DNA from: Mastigamoeba balamuthi
Lineage: Eukaryota > Evosea > Mastigamoebida > Mastigamoebidae
NCBI GenBank assembly: GCA_902651635.1
Contig: CACRSC010000022.1
Location: 1 to 39,540, forward strand
Reading direction: 5' to 3'
DNA: 39,540 nucleotides
The notes under the pieces are model-generated. The model was not told the origin of the DNA and searched no databases. It was given only the letters and a program-made list of their open reading frames with translations. How positions within the stretch are numbered: position 1 is the stretch's first letter; the number at the start of each line of letters is the position of its first letter. Made by a program: the position numbers and the translations under genes. Positions 30,901 to 39,540 of the stretch are shown one piece after another.

Positions 30901-32413
30901 TCATGAAGACCTCGTGTGCGCCCTGGTTGCAGAAGTCCTCCGAAGTCTGTGTGGAGTCACTGGAACCGATGCCATCGCCGTAGGGCCCCAGCGTGTAGCC
31001 GTGCAGGCTGAACGTCCGGAGGTCGCGGAAGACCGTGTCCAGGAAGTGGGCCCGCGTCAGTGGCCATCCGTAGAGCTCAAGTGCTCGTGTCGCCACCACT
31101 GCGATCAGCCGCCCCGCGATGAACCCCTCGAGAGACGCGTGGCTGATGTTCCTGTGCGGCTGGTACTTGATCATCGCACTCTGGAAGTCCCTGCATTGCC
31201 CACATCGGTGAGTGCTCTTCGGGTGTTCGCGTCTGTGTTACCCGATTATCTGATTCGATTGGGCGATGGTGGGCAGGGGGACCGTCTGGCTGAAGTAAAC
31301 GGTCGACGCGGGCTGCGTGGAGAGCGCGGACCACGTGGACGAGGGCACTGCACTGTAGAGCTCGTCTGCGGTGACCCAGCCCATGGCAACGTACAGTACG
31401 TTCTTCTTCTGCTGCCGTGCCATCTCCTCCAGCACCGCCCCCGACATGCTCCCAGACGCCACAAGCACCACCGCCTGTGGGTCCCCGTGCTCGCAAAGCG
31501 CGGTCACTGCCTTGCTCGCCATGGCGCTGAGGTCGCTCGCAGATGTGACGATGGGACATCCGTACTGCGAGAGTAGAGTGGCCCCGTACGACACGAGCAT
31601 CGTCTTGAGGTATTCGACGGCCACCGACGCGAAGGACGTGGTCTGAAAGAAGATGCTCGTGTGGTTGAGCATACCCCAGTTGCTGCTGGCCAGCAGCGAC
31701 ACGATGGCACTCAGCTCGTCCCCGCCCCCGGGCCGTGTCAGCACGATGCCCGTTCGCCTGTCGGCCCCGGTGGTGTTCTGTTTCACTTGCGACCGGGTGC
31801 GCAGTGTCTGGCTGCTTGTCAGCGCCCCCACAAACGGCACCGGGGCCCCGTCGGAGCCCAGCGAGATCTCCAGCGCTGCCAGGTCGGCCTCACTCTCCGA
31901 AGACCCGACGGTGCCGGCGATGGCGAAGGCGGGGCCAAGGCCTCCAGCGCCAGAGCAGAGCAGCGTGCGGACGTTTTGCAGCTGGCGTGCGTCGTCGTAG
32001 GCGTCGTCGAGGGCGGCCAGCACGAACTTGAGCGCCGATGTCTCGTTGGCAAGGGCCAGCGCCGCCTCGAGGCCCGCCCGCACNCCAAGGCCGCCGGCGC
32101 CAGAGCAGAGCAGCGTGCGGACGTTTTGCTGCTGGCGTGCGTCGTCGTAGGCGTCGTCGAGGGCGGCCAGCACGAACTTGAGCGCCGATGTCTCGTTGGC
32201 AAGGGCCAGCGCCGCCTCGAGGCCTGCCCGCACGTCGATGCCGATCTGTGCGTGCTCGCCGGTGAAGGGAGCGGACTGACCAATGATCATGACGGCCTGC
32301 TGGTCGCTGCCCGGTCTCACGCTCGAGTCGTTGGTGCACCACGCCGCGTCCGCTGCCGTCGCGACCGAGAGGAGAGCGCAGAAGAGGATCGAGAATGTCT
32401 GTCTGGTGTGCAT
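27912..32413 (-). CDS. Tandem binding-protein receptor with predicted pseudokinase domain
   Basis: Exons: 32413-31242, 31190-30629, 30572-30460, 30372-30204, 30129-29082, 29011-28926, 28879-28799, 28737-28587, 28534-28227 and from 28163. About 1240 residues once the N-linked repeat at 31935-32233 is collapsed. Order: signal peptide (MHTRQTFSILFCALLSVATA), two type-I periplasmic-binding modules (VMIIGQSAPFTGE; VINLFSSYYQEARTAGQFLI), a transmembrane helix (IPGFAVVCSVLVAAIVI), then a TKL-like kinase fold with glycine loop GERIGKSQFGTV. The kinase lacks key residues: VAIK is VAIR (Arg codon 29224-29226), HRD is HGN (28820-28828) and DFG is DFW (28699-28707), while APE is kept. A poly-Gln segment lies inside the C-lobe. 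The 61-nt intron at 28738-28798 appears to use a GC donor. The C-terminus is uncertain: a strong donor at 27980 or read-through to a stop at 27912. Confidence 0.88.
31935..32233 (-). repeat. 149-nt duplication across a single N inside the receptor gene
   Basis: 31935-32083 is repeated at 32085-32233 with only the N at 32084 between, and about four substitutions. It doubles the segment GLEAALALANETSALKFVLA of the first binding module. The paralogue at 1-2637 has a single copy. Total added length is 150 nt, so the frame stays open and the error is easy to miss. Interpreted as two allelic contig ends placed side by side. Confidence 0.85.
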
Positions 32414-33680
32414 GAGGGACAGAGGCTTGCTGTTCGGTGTGTTCCAGCGGGAACGAATAGTGAAAGTACAGGGTTGATACTGCAGCAGGCCGAGCCGTGT
32501 TGCAAAAACCGAAAATAGAACTTATACTGCGTGACGCAAGCGACGGCGAGGCCCTCCCCCACTTCCCCCGGCCGGATGCTGGCATACGGTGGACCTCCTG
32601 TGTCTGAGGCTCCTCGGGCCGCCGGCGAGAAAGTGGCAGATGCGGCGAAAAGGGGGTTCAAGTAGTCGATACCAAAGCAGAACATGCAAGGAACACTCGG
32701 ATCTCCTGCACGAAGAAGAGTGCGACAATACCGGATGTGGTACAATGACCACAGGCGCGGTGCAAAAGAAGTCCCCGCTAGAGGACAAACCACCGCATTA
32801 GGCGCGACGTAAGTCCTACTCCCAGGAATGGGAAAACACTCAAGCCTGTGCGCAGGAACAAAAACTCGGGAGGCCAGCTGGATTCCGGAGCGCGGTCCGT
32901 TCCTCGCTCGCTGCTGGACCCATTGCCGCTGTGTGCTAAATGTGTCTCCCCATGAGGAATCGGACTTCGAGCACACTTTGGTAGGAAAACCGATTGCGCT
33001 TGAGGGCCAGTTTTTTCTGTGCTGCACACAACTACATCTGCTCACTGTCACCGTTCACCGCATCCAACACAGTATCGCTTGTAGGCATCATAGAGCATGG
33101 GCCCGTGCGCTAGATGGGAGGATGGGAGGAGGAGGACCCGGATGACACAAAGGGCCCAACAATTGTGACAGCGTTTTCACAGGCAATGTAACACACAACC
33201 GAAACCCCAAAACAGTTCACAACACCAGGGAGACCTGGGAAAAGACTATTCACGAGTTCAATAGCGACTGGCGAACACACTGCGATTGGGGTGGTGAGGT
33301 CGTTTACCCTTGAAAGGACATTAATCAACGGGAATCTCTACGTTTGCGGTCTGAGTTCTTCTGGCTTCACACCCCCACAACATGAGTGCTGCCTGAGAAG
33401 TTAGTTGCTCTGTGGTGGAGGCCAAGGCGGCATGGTGCACAGCATGGACGGCACTCTTCTTCCTGAGGTCCCTGTTTCCAGCATTATCCCGGCAGTCAAA
33501 AAAACCTGAGGTCAGTTTGCTGAATTGGCTGCACATTATGCAAACGGGAGAGGACTCATTCACATTCCAGACCCCTGTGTCCTGATTACAGCACGGGCCG
33601 TAGCAGAGCTAGGAGCAGGCCATCGCCCAAAAACTATTTTGGCACCACCAACACAATAGAAAAAAGAAATGAAGACCGCA
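32414..33680. other. Intergenic region upstream of the receptor gene
   Basis: CCGAAAATAGAA at 32509-32520 repeats the block found before the paralogous receptor. The remainder shows short frames only. A minus-strand frame of 244 codons (32317-33051) overlaps the receptor start in another frame and has no recognisable motif, so it is not accepted as a gene. Confidence 0.4.
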
Positions 33681-33828
33681 CCCAGTCGTGTGCAGAGGGC
33701 TCACCCTGGTTCATCTCCTCGATGTGCGGCCACGCGTTCGTCACAACTATTGATTCCGCCGCATATAATAAGGAGAGACATGCTGAAAGTTATGGCGTGA
33801 CCACTGAAACAAAGCAACTGCCGGATCC
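33681..33828. repeat. Second copy of a dispersed repeat, internally deleted
   Basis: 33681-33757 matches 24629-24707. 33754-33823 then matches pieces near 24962-25026 (ATTCCGC..GCATA, then GGCGTGACCACTGAAACAAAGCAACTG against GGCATGACCACTGGAACGAAAGCAACTG). About 250 nt present between these blocks in the first copy are missing here. Both copies begin at ACCGCACCCA. The minus strand reads WPHIEEMNQ followed by a good splice donor. Confidence 0.6.
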
Positions 33829-33996
33829 CGCGACTCGTTGGCACACAGTTGGTAAGGCCAAGGCTTCACACAGTGCGGTGTTGCGATGGAGTTGTGATTC
33901 AAGCACTATGCCCGGGGCGGGGTACAGCAGCTGGGCTCTGTTCCCTGTCCATACGGGACTGGGCGTGCGTGTTCCCTCGTCACCCCCAGCACAGAT

Positions 33997-34166
33997 CTAG
34001 GCCTCGTTTGGGGTGGTGATGATGCGAAACACGTGCTCGTGCGGGTGGTCGAGCGACGCTATCATCTCGTAGCGCTCGCAGAGGTCCATCGCGGGGCAGT
34101 GCAGGCACATGACGGCAGCCCATTGATCTCCTGCTTGCACCTGTCGCAGGCGACGCCCAGGTGCAC
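33997..34166 (-). pseudogene. ZZ-type zinc finger remnant
   Basis: The minus strand reads HLGVACDRCKQEING, then after a shift of frame MCLHCPAMDLCERYEMIAS, then HPHEHVFRIITT and a stop at 33997-33999. This is the order of the ZZ finger: CxxC, CxxC, DLC, and a terminal His pair. One Cys of the DLCxxC pair is Tyr, and the two halves need a one-base frameshift near 34125. No complete gene surrounds it. ZZ fingers are adaptor modules found with PB1, HECT or dystrophin-type proteins; the parent protein is unknown. Confidence 0.5.
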
Positions 34167-34470
34167 GGCCTCTCTCCTCTAGCTGGGGCTTGGTCTAAGA
34201 TATCTGATGTGCCTTAGCGCGAATTAGTTTGCGGAGGGCGGAGGCAGGAGGCAGGAGGCGCTCATTTGTGCTGAGCCAGTGTTTGAATCAAAGGAAAAAC
34301 AACGGCGGTGTCGAACGCCGTACAAATTTGATTCGGGCAACGCCACCAGTTGAGGCACCAACAAAATGAACAGGCTACGTCAGAATTTTGACCAAGATTC
34401 GTGTGAGGGAAGATATCCCTCCTGTTTTGTCAACTCTGAACCCTAAAACCAGCCTACCCACAGTCATTGA
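34167..34470. other. Intergenic region upstream of the FG-GAP/PARP gene
   Basis: Presumed promoter. It is A/T-richer than the gene and includes GAAGATATCCCTCC near 34409, a weak match to the AATATC-type block seen elsewhere, about 60 nt before the start codon. Confidence 0.3.
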
Positions 34471-37400
34471 ATGGAACTATTGTGGGGGCTCCTCTTCTAT
34501 GTTCTCGCGCTGTTGTCCGGCCTCTCTGTGGGGAAGACAGCACACTACGACCTGATGACGCTCTGCACCAGCCAGACAGGTTTTCGCATCGACGGCCAGA
34601 GCCCCTCCAGTTCGTTTGCCGGGTCTGTTGCTGTTCTCGACTTCAACGGAGACGGCGTACCCGACCTCGCTGTGGGAAGCACAGCCCCAGCAGGCGGGAA
34701 CAGCACCGCGAGCAGGATCATGGTCGTGTTCAACCCCGGGGCCAACAGGGCGCAGACGCTGTTTGAGATGGACAAGCTGTGGGGCACGAACCAATCTATC
34801 ACCTTCGTCACCACCCACAAGGAGTGGGGTCGGGTTGGCAGCTCGCTCGTCCGCGCAGGGGACATCAACGGCGACGGCGTAGACGACCTCGCCATCGGGA
34901 CCGAGGGCTTCAACACCGCCTACGTTGTGTACGGCAGCAGGAAAGGCAACGGAGTGCATGACCTCACCGCGGCCAATGGAATCACAGTGGAGAGAGTGCA
35001 ATCTTCTGACCGGGTCTCTGTGCACGGCCCGGGCGACCTCAACAGCGACGGCATCGACGACCTTGTCGTGGGAGCAGACGACATGGTAATGGATGCCGTC
35101 AAGAACGGCAATGTTATCGCCATATTCGGGGCGAGAAACAGAGTCGGTATGGTTCGTTTGGACGGGCAGAAGCTAGGTAATAATGGGCACATTCTCTACG
35201 GTATTCCTGGCAAAGGGGACCAAATTCCCTCTAGGCTGACTACAGCAAATTCGGTGTCATCCGGGGATTTCAATGGCGACCGTTTCACCGACCTCGTCGT
35301 CGGGTCTCGGTGGGGCCATGAAGTGGCGTTGATTGCATACCATGCCATCGAAGAATATTGCCAGATACGGTTATTACAACCGGCTGAACAATCGCACTAT
35401 GTTGTCTGCGGTGTTGGGGACATTTCAGGGGACCGCGTCGACGACATATTTATGCAGGGACGAGTGGTTCTGGGAGTGCTGGAAGCACCTCGCGGGTACA
35501 TGCCTCCTATCTCGCTGAACTCTCTCGCGCCATCCCAAGGATTCGCTCTGAAAGGAGGCGAGGATCTCGGTTCAATCGGGTCGTCAGTCGCGCCAGCCGG
35601 GGATGTCAACGGCGATACGGTTTATCCGACTTTCTTGTCAGTGCGATTATGGGTACCTCGACGCCAACAGCCTTTGTGATCTTTGGTAAGAACCGGTCGC
35701 GGTGGAACACGATGTACCTCAACGCACTCGAGTGTGCCGACGGCTACAGAGTTGATGGCGAGCGCGGAACCGGCATTCCAGTTGTCTCAGCTGGCGACTT
35801 CAACGGGGACAAGGTCTCGGACATCGTGCTTGGAGTATCAAACTGGCAGGCGGCTGTTCCGGGGCGAGTGTTTGTCCTCTACGGTGTCGGCCAGCCAACA
35901 CTGTCACGAAACCGGTTTTGCGTTGCTCAAGGGCTACCTACGCGGATTACCCGGCGGCAGCTGGACGTCAAAACTCTCTCGTCGGCATCCGAGGTCTCGA
36001 TTCGGGTCGCTGGCGTGACGGCTGGGTTCTTTGCGCACAGTGCCCACCCCAACATCACGATCACAGAGTTCAGACTGTCTGACGTGGATAGTGGCATCAC
36101 GTTCTTCCACAATGGCTCGGTAATCTCACCCAACTGGACAATGTCCCTTTCCGCCGTCCGCGCTGGATGTATGTGGTCAGCGCCAATTTCTGCTAGTATC
36201 GATTTTCGGATCAACGAGGAATCGCAGCACGGCAGCGATTGGTGTCTGCCACCGGTGGTCTCCAGTTCAAGCGATAGCGACTCGCGCCTCGAATCTGTGT
36301 CGTCGCGTGCTGCTGGGAGGAAGGATAACAATCATAATGACGTGGCAATTGCTGTTCCCGTCGTTGTTGGCTGTGTGCTTTTGGCAGGAGGAGGATGTGT
36401 TGCTGTACTGGCAATTCACCGGAGAAGGCTCCAATCAGAGGCTGGAAAATGCCACGCTTCTGGCTCAGGGCATCGATTCACTCCGAGATTTCTGCGTCGT
36501 GCCCCCATTGCAATGACAAGCGTGGTCGCTCCGGGTGATAGAGCAGATCCAGTCCATGTCTCGCTGTGGAGAGAACTCGGAGAGCAACGGCTGGGCTCAG
36601 AACTGGTGCAAATCAAGGGGAAAGAGTTCAAGACCTTTCAGAGGTCGTTCCCGCAGTACTACCAGATGCACCACGAGGACTACACCGTCAAGAGGATCCA
36701 GCAGAACAAACTCCCGATCATCTTCGTTGTCGCCTCTGCGTGGAAGGTGAAGAACCCTGTGTTGGATCTCTGGTTCTCGCGGAGGAAGCAGTTCATGAGC
36801 GATGTGCTGCACCGGACCGATGAAGAGCTGGAGGAGCGGGTTGCGTTCCACGGCACCAGGGACTGCAACATCTCCTCGATCTGCACGAATGGGCTGTTGC
36901 GTGTGGGCCATCCCCTGAACCCGTCAAAGTCGACTGACGAAGGCTTCTTCGGGGTGCCCGCTGCCTCTGCCTCGCCTCTGCCAGTCCCAGACTTCTCACA
37001 TCCCTTTCTTTTCTGCAGGACCCGCACTTCGGAGTGTATGCCAGCAGGTTCGTGGAGTACACGCTGCAGTACTCCAACATGCGGGCGACGTCGGAGGGCA
37101 ACGAGCTGCCATGGCCCCTTGACGAAGTGCGCACCACCTGATACGGGACTGTGTCTGTCGCACTCACCAGGAGCTTTCCACAGGGCGAATCTGTCAAGAT
37201 CGTGATGCTGCGGGCACTGCCCGGGAGGACACTGCACATGGGTAAGCACTCACCATTCCACACATGCATTATTGTGCGCTGACCGATCTGAGCGTTTGGG
37301 GGTGACCAGGGTCGTTTGCGGGGGCTGTGAAGCCCGCAGAAGGGTACGACAGCCACTCGAGCCCGCAGTGGTCAGAGTGGTTCTTCTTCGACGAGACGCA

Positions 37401-37473
37401 GATGTGCCCCACGTACGTGGTGGAGGTCAAGGCCATCACCAACACGCGCATAGAAGCCAATGAGGGCATGTGA
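34471..37473 (+). CDS. FG-GAP (integrin-alpha-like) receptor with cytosolic PARP domain; frameshift in blade six
   Basis: Signal peptide (MELLWGLLFYVLALLSGLSV), then seven FG-GAP/calcium-loop repeats: DFNGDGVPDLAVG, DINGDGVDDLAIG, DLNSDGIDDLVVG, DFNGDRFTDLVVG, DISGDRVDDIF, DVNGD..GLSDFLV and DFNGDKVSDIVLG. Seven is the number in the integrin-alpha beta-propeller. A CSPG/cadherin-like repeat (LSDVDSGITFFHNGS) and one transmembrane helix (VAIAVPVVVGCVLLAGGGC) follow. The cytosolic part has PARP blocks: VAFHGTRDCNISSICTNGLL, FGVYASRFVEYTLQYS and MCPTYVVEVKAIT. Exons of the end: to 36953, 37019-37126, 37184-37241 and 37310-37473. Inside blade six (about 35614-35619) two extra bases shift the frame; either a pseudogenising mutation or a sequence error. 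Everything after it is intact, which favours error or recent change. The third PARP triad position looks hydrophobic, as in mono-ADP-ribosylating members. Confidence 0.85.
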
Positions 37474-37691
37474 GGAACTGCCCGGCCCTCACTCTGGTAG
37501 AAAATCTATTTCAGACCAGCCAGCCCCCGCAAAAACGGACCTGTGAACAATGAAAGGTTCACGGCGCCTGTTTCCTCGTACTGACATTGTTGCATCTGAT
37601 AATTGAAGGCCATTTCAGATACTCTGTAGGAAGATTTGAATAGAGTCTTTTTTCTCCCCCGATGGAATAAGACCCCCCCACGCGAATCTCA

Positions 37692-38270
37692 ATGGCGCAC
37701 CACGGGCACTGCCGCACGACGCAGCGGTCCCGGCCCCCGGCATCGGCGACCTGGCAGACCCTAGGCCTGGCACTCGTGGTCCTCACCACGGCGGCACTCA
37801 CCCTACCCCCAAGGTGCCACATGGCGCCCCCAGGGACCGGGACCACGACGCCAATCGGGGCAGGTAACCCCACCCGCCCCCTCCCCACACCCCACATGCA
37901 CGCCCACAAACACCCCCCAGGGCTGGGCACGCCCATGGCCCGCGGAGTGATGACCCACGGCACCCTAGACCAAACATCTATAGAGACACCCCCCGATACC
38001 AAAAGCCCCATACCGAAAGCCAAACCCTGCTCGCTACCAATGATACCCTACATCGAGAGCCCCACCCCATCAAACCATAGCACAGAGGTGGCCTGCGGCC
38101 CACAGCCGGCACCGCTCCAGGACCACAGCGAGAGCCCCCCGCCAGCCCCCCCCAACCCCGATGCCCATTCTGCGAAATTCCCCAGTCCACACTGGGAAAT
38201 ACTGAAGAACGCGCATCATAAATTGGTAGCACAATACGCAAACGAGTACGCAGCACTACAAACCAGCTGA
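37692..38270 (+). CDS. Retroelement first frame, Pro-rich protein with one hydrophobic segment
   Basis: 192 residues: a hydrophobic stretch near the N-terminus (LGLALVVLTTAALTL), then a long Pro/Thr/His-rich region, ending in a helical-looking segment (EILKNAHHKLVAQYANEYA). No zinc knuckle or RNA-binding domain was recognised. It ends in TGA, with the next ATG only three bases later in the same frame, so the two products could be translated by reinitiation or stop read-through. Confidence 0.5.
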   Translation: MAHHGHCRTTQRSRPPASATWQTLGLALVVLTTAALTLPPRCHMAPPGTGTTTPIGAGNPTRPLPTPHMHAHKHPPGLGTPMARGVMTHGTLDQTSIETPPDTKSPIPKAKPCSLPMIPYIESPTPSNHSTEVACGPQPAPLQDHSESPPPAPPNPDAHSAKFPSPHWEILKNAHHKLVAQYANEYAALQTS

Positions 38271-38273
38271 CGC

Positions 38274-39497
38274 ATGGAGGAGACTCTGCAGGAGGCATGG
38301 ATCACCGATGGAGAGACAAGAGAGGACCCCCAGAAGACAGGACATCGTGGCCCGAGACTGCACTGCCCCCCAATGAACGCACCCCCCCTGACGGACGCAA
38401 CCCCCCGAATGAGCGCAGCCCCCCCAATGACTACAACCCCCCTGGAGCCCCCCCGATACACTGAATACAATGATTTTCCAGTGGGCCTCACGCTCTTTCT
38501 GGCCATACTATCGATGACCCAGCCCCGGCAACACTATGCAATCCACATACTTGGCATTCTTCTGCTATATGCCCAGGGGGCGGCAGCCATGGACAATAAC
38601 ATTACCATTACCAGCTGGAACGTCCAAAACACCCTATTTGGAGCCATCATATTATTGATTAAGGCCATAAAGAGCTGCACCAAACGTGCAGCCCCCAAGA
38701 TAATAGCCCTGCAGGAACTGGGTGTCGTAGATGAACAACAGGTAAACCAGGCGGCTAACACAGAGGGTTACAGCCTTTTTACGGGCCAACGAGTCAGAAA
38801 CAAAATACCAGTGGGATTCCTCATCCACAATACCATATGGGAGTACTGGGCTATTAATACCACAGATCGAAAGGATGTACTGGTAGGAATACTTAAGCTC
38901 AATGCGACGATGAAGATCATCAATGTGTGTTGCCCAACCAGAGGGTCCCCAGCCCAAAGAGCTCTCTGGCAAACCATACAAATACAGACAAAGGACAAAA
39001 CGGACAGCATACTTGTCGGGGACCTAAATACCTGGATGGACCACCCTGAGGACACCTATTCAATGGCTGAGCTAGATATGCACAGATTCATGGAAAACCA
39101 AAGCATGGTGGATGTTCTCAAACATCAAGGCACTGTGGCAGCCACGCACCATGGCCCACACAACACCGCCAACCGACTAGATTACATTGTATGCACACGT
39201 AATATGACCCACCGACTCAGAGATAGCGGGGTAGGAAAAAACACTGGCGACCTCTCCGATCATGCACCTATATACTGCACAATTGCCCTAACCGAAAACA
39301 TACCACGCCGGTGGTGGAACCCCCCACCACAAGTAAATTCCTGGACCAAGACCATAAATCCCGAAACCCGGGTGGCACAGATTCGAGACTGGCAGGACAT
39401 GCTGCTTCGATCCCCGCTATCACCAGATGCAGACATAGATGAGATGCAAAATAGAGCAATCGAAGCCGCTACATGTCAAGCATGTTGCGGCACGTAG
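38274..39497 (+). CDS. Retroelement protein with APE-type endonuclease domain
   Basis: 407 residues. About 105 residues precede the endonuclease and include two hydrophobic segments (FPVGLTLFLAILSM and IHILGILLLYAQGAAA). The exonuclease-endonuclease-phosphatase fold starts at about residue 110 with TITSWNVQN, then IIALQELG (catalytic Glu), VGDLNTWMD (Asp/Asn), NRLDYIVC and SDHAPIYC (catalytic Asp-His). All expected catalytic blocks are present, so the nuclease may be active. In LINEs this enzyme nicks target DNA to prime reverse transcription. It stops at 39495-39497 without the reverse transcriptase usually fused to it. Confidence 0.8.
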   Translation: MEETLQEAWITDGETREDPQKTGHRGPRLHCPPMNAPPLTDATPRMSAAPPMTTTPLEPPRYTEYNDFPVGLTLFLAILSMTQPRQHYAIHILGILLLYAQGAAAMDNNITITSWNVQNTLFGAIILLIKAIKSCTKRAAPKIIALQELGVVDEQQVNQAANTEGYSLFTGQRVRNKIPVGFLIHNTIWEYWAINTTDRKDVLVGILKLNATMKIINVCCPTRGSPAQRALWQTIQIQTKDKTDSILVGDLNTWMDHPEDTYSMAELDMHRFMENQSMVDVLKHQGTVAATHHGPHNTANRLDYIVCTRNMTHRLRDSGVGKNTGDLSDHAPIYCTIALTENIPRRWWNPPPQVNSWTKTINPETRVAQIRDWQDMLLRSPLSPDADIDEMQNRAIEAATCQACCGT

Positions 39498-39540
39498 CGA
39501 AGGCTTGCGTAGCGGTGCATAGCGAATGGTCGAACTATGC

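Larger units (their letters stand above)
37692..39540 (+). mobile_element. Non-LTR retroelement (LINE-like), 3' part outside window
   Basis: Two consecutive frames, the second with a complete APE-type endonuclease, on a stretch whose base composition differs from the host genes. The 5' boundary is not defined; it lies between the PARP gene stop (37473) and 37692. No reverse transcriptase is reached before the window ends. After the second stop, another frame (reading MSSMLRHVAKACVAVHSEW) is open to base 39540, so the polyprotein may continue after a frameshift. Confidence 0.7.

Noticed and set aside
32317-33051. 244-codon minus-strand frame upstream of the receptor
   Set aside because: Overlaps the receptor start in another frame, shows no domain and no splice signals that would make it a gene.

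Overview
The window is nuclear DNA of a unicellular eukaryote. Genes are dense and GC-rich, split by many short GT-AG introns of about 42-160 nt, with A/T-rich patches between genes. The content is eukaryotic: a RagA-type GTPase, an F-box/LRR protein, a TMEM170-like protein, receptor kinase-like genes, a PARP domain, a ZZ zinc-finger remnant, a non-LTR retroelement and a MITE. The mix of receptor kinase-like, FG-GAP and TPR-CHAT genes with many short introns suggests a free-living protist, perhaps an amoebozoan. No species can be named from sequence alone.

Layout. 1-2637 (-): a receptor with two type-I periplasmic-binding-like modules, cut by the window edge. 3743-4919 (+): a two-helix membrane protein gene split by a 309-bp MITE. 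5903-7610 (-): S-adenosylmethionine synthetase, sharing a divergent promoter with a TMEM170-like gene (7974-8488, +). 10018-11730 (+): inositol-3-phosphate synthase, whose 3' half is repeated after a single N. 12836-14113 (-): a Cys/Met-metabolism PLP enzyme. 14874-14969 (-): a 31-residue single-helix microprotein, divergent from an F-box/LRR gene (15290-17244, +). 17591-19145 (-): RagA/Gtr1 GTPase with nine exons. 19146-20052: A/T-rich and gene-free. 20053-23322 (-): a TPR-CHAT protease with a predicted N-myristoylation site. 23.3-27.9 kb: decayed accessory DNA with a retroelement protease remnant, a dispersed repeat, a 245-N gap and a broken TPR-CHAT copy. 27.9-32.4 kb (-): a full-length paralogue of the first receptor, ending in a kinase domain that has lost its catalytic residues. 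33.7-34.2 kb: a repeat copy and a ZZ-finger remnant. 34471-37473 (+): a seven-bladed FG-GAP (integrin-alpha-like) ectodomain, a transmembrane helix and a cytosolic PARP domain. 37.7-39.5 kb (+): a retroelement with an APE-type endonuclease.

How the genes fit together. SAM synthetase and the PLP enzyme both touch methionine metabolism. Inositol-phosphate synthase and RagA are housekeeping metabolic and nutrient-signalling genes. The most unusual material is a set of surface receptors: two tandem binding-protein receptors, one ending in a predicted pseudokinase, and an integrin-like propeller wired to an ADP-ribosyltransferase fold. A membrane-anchored TPR-CHAT protease lies between them.

Caution: each of the three N positions or gaps (11836, 25031-25275, 32084) is followed by a near-identical copy of sequence already seen. 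This looks like allelic contigs joined without merging, so these duplications should not be read as biology until checked.
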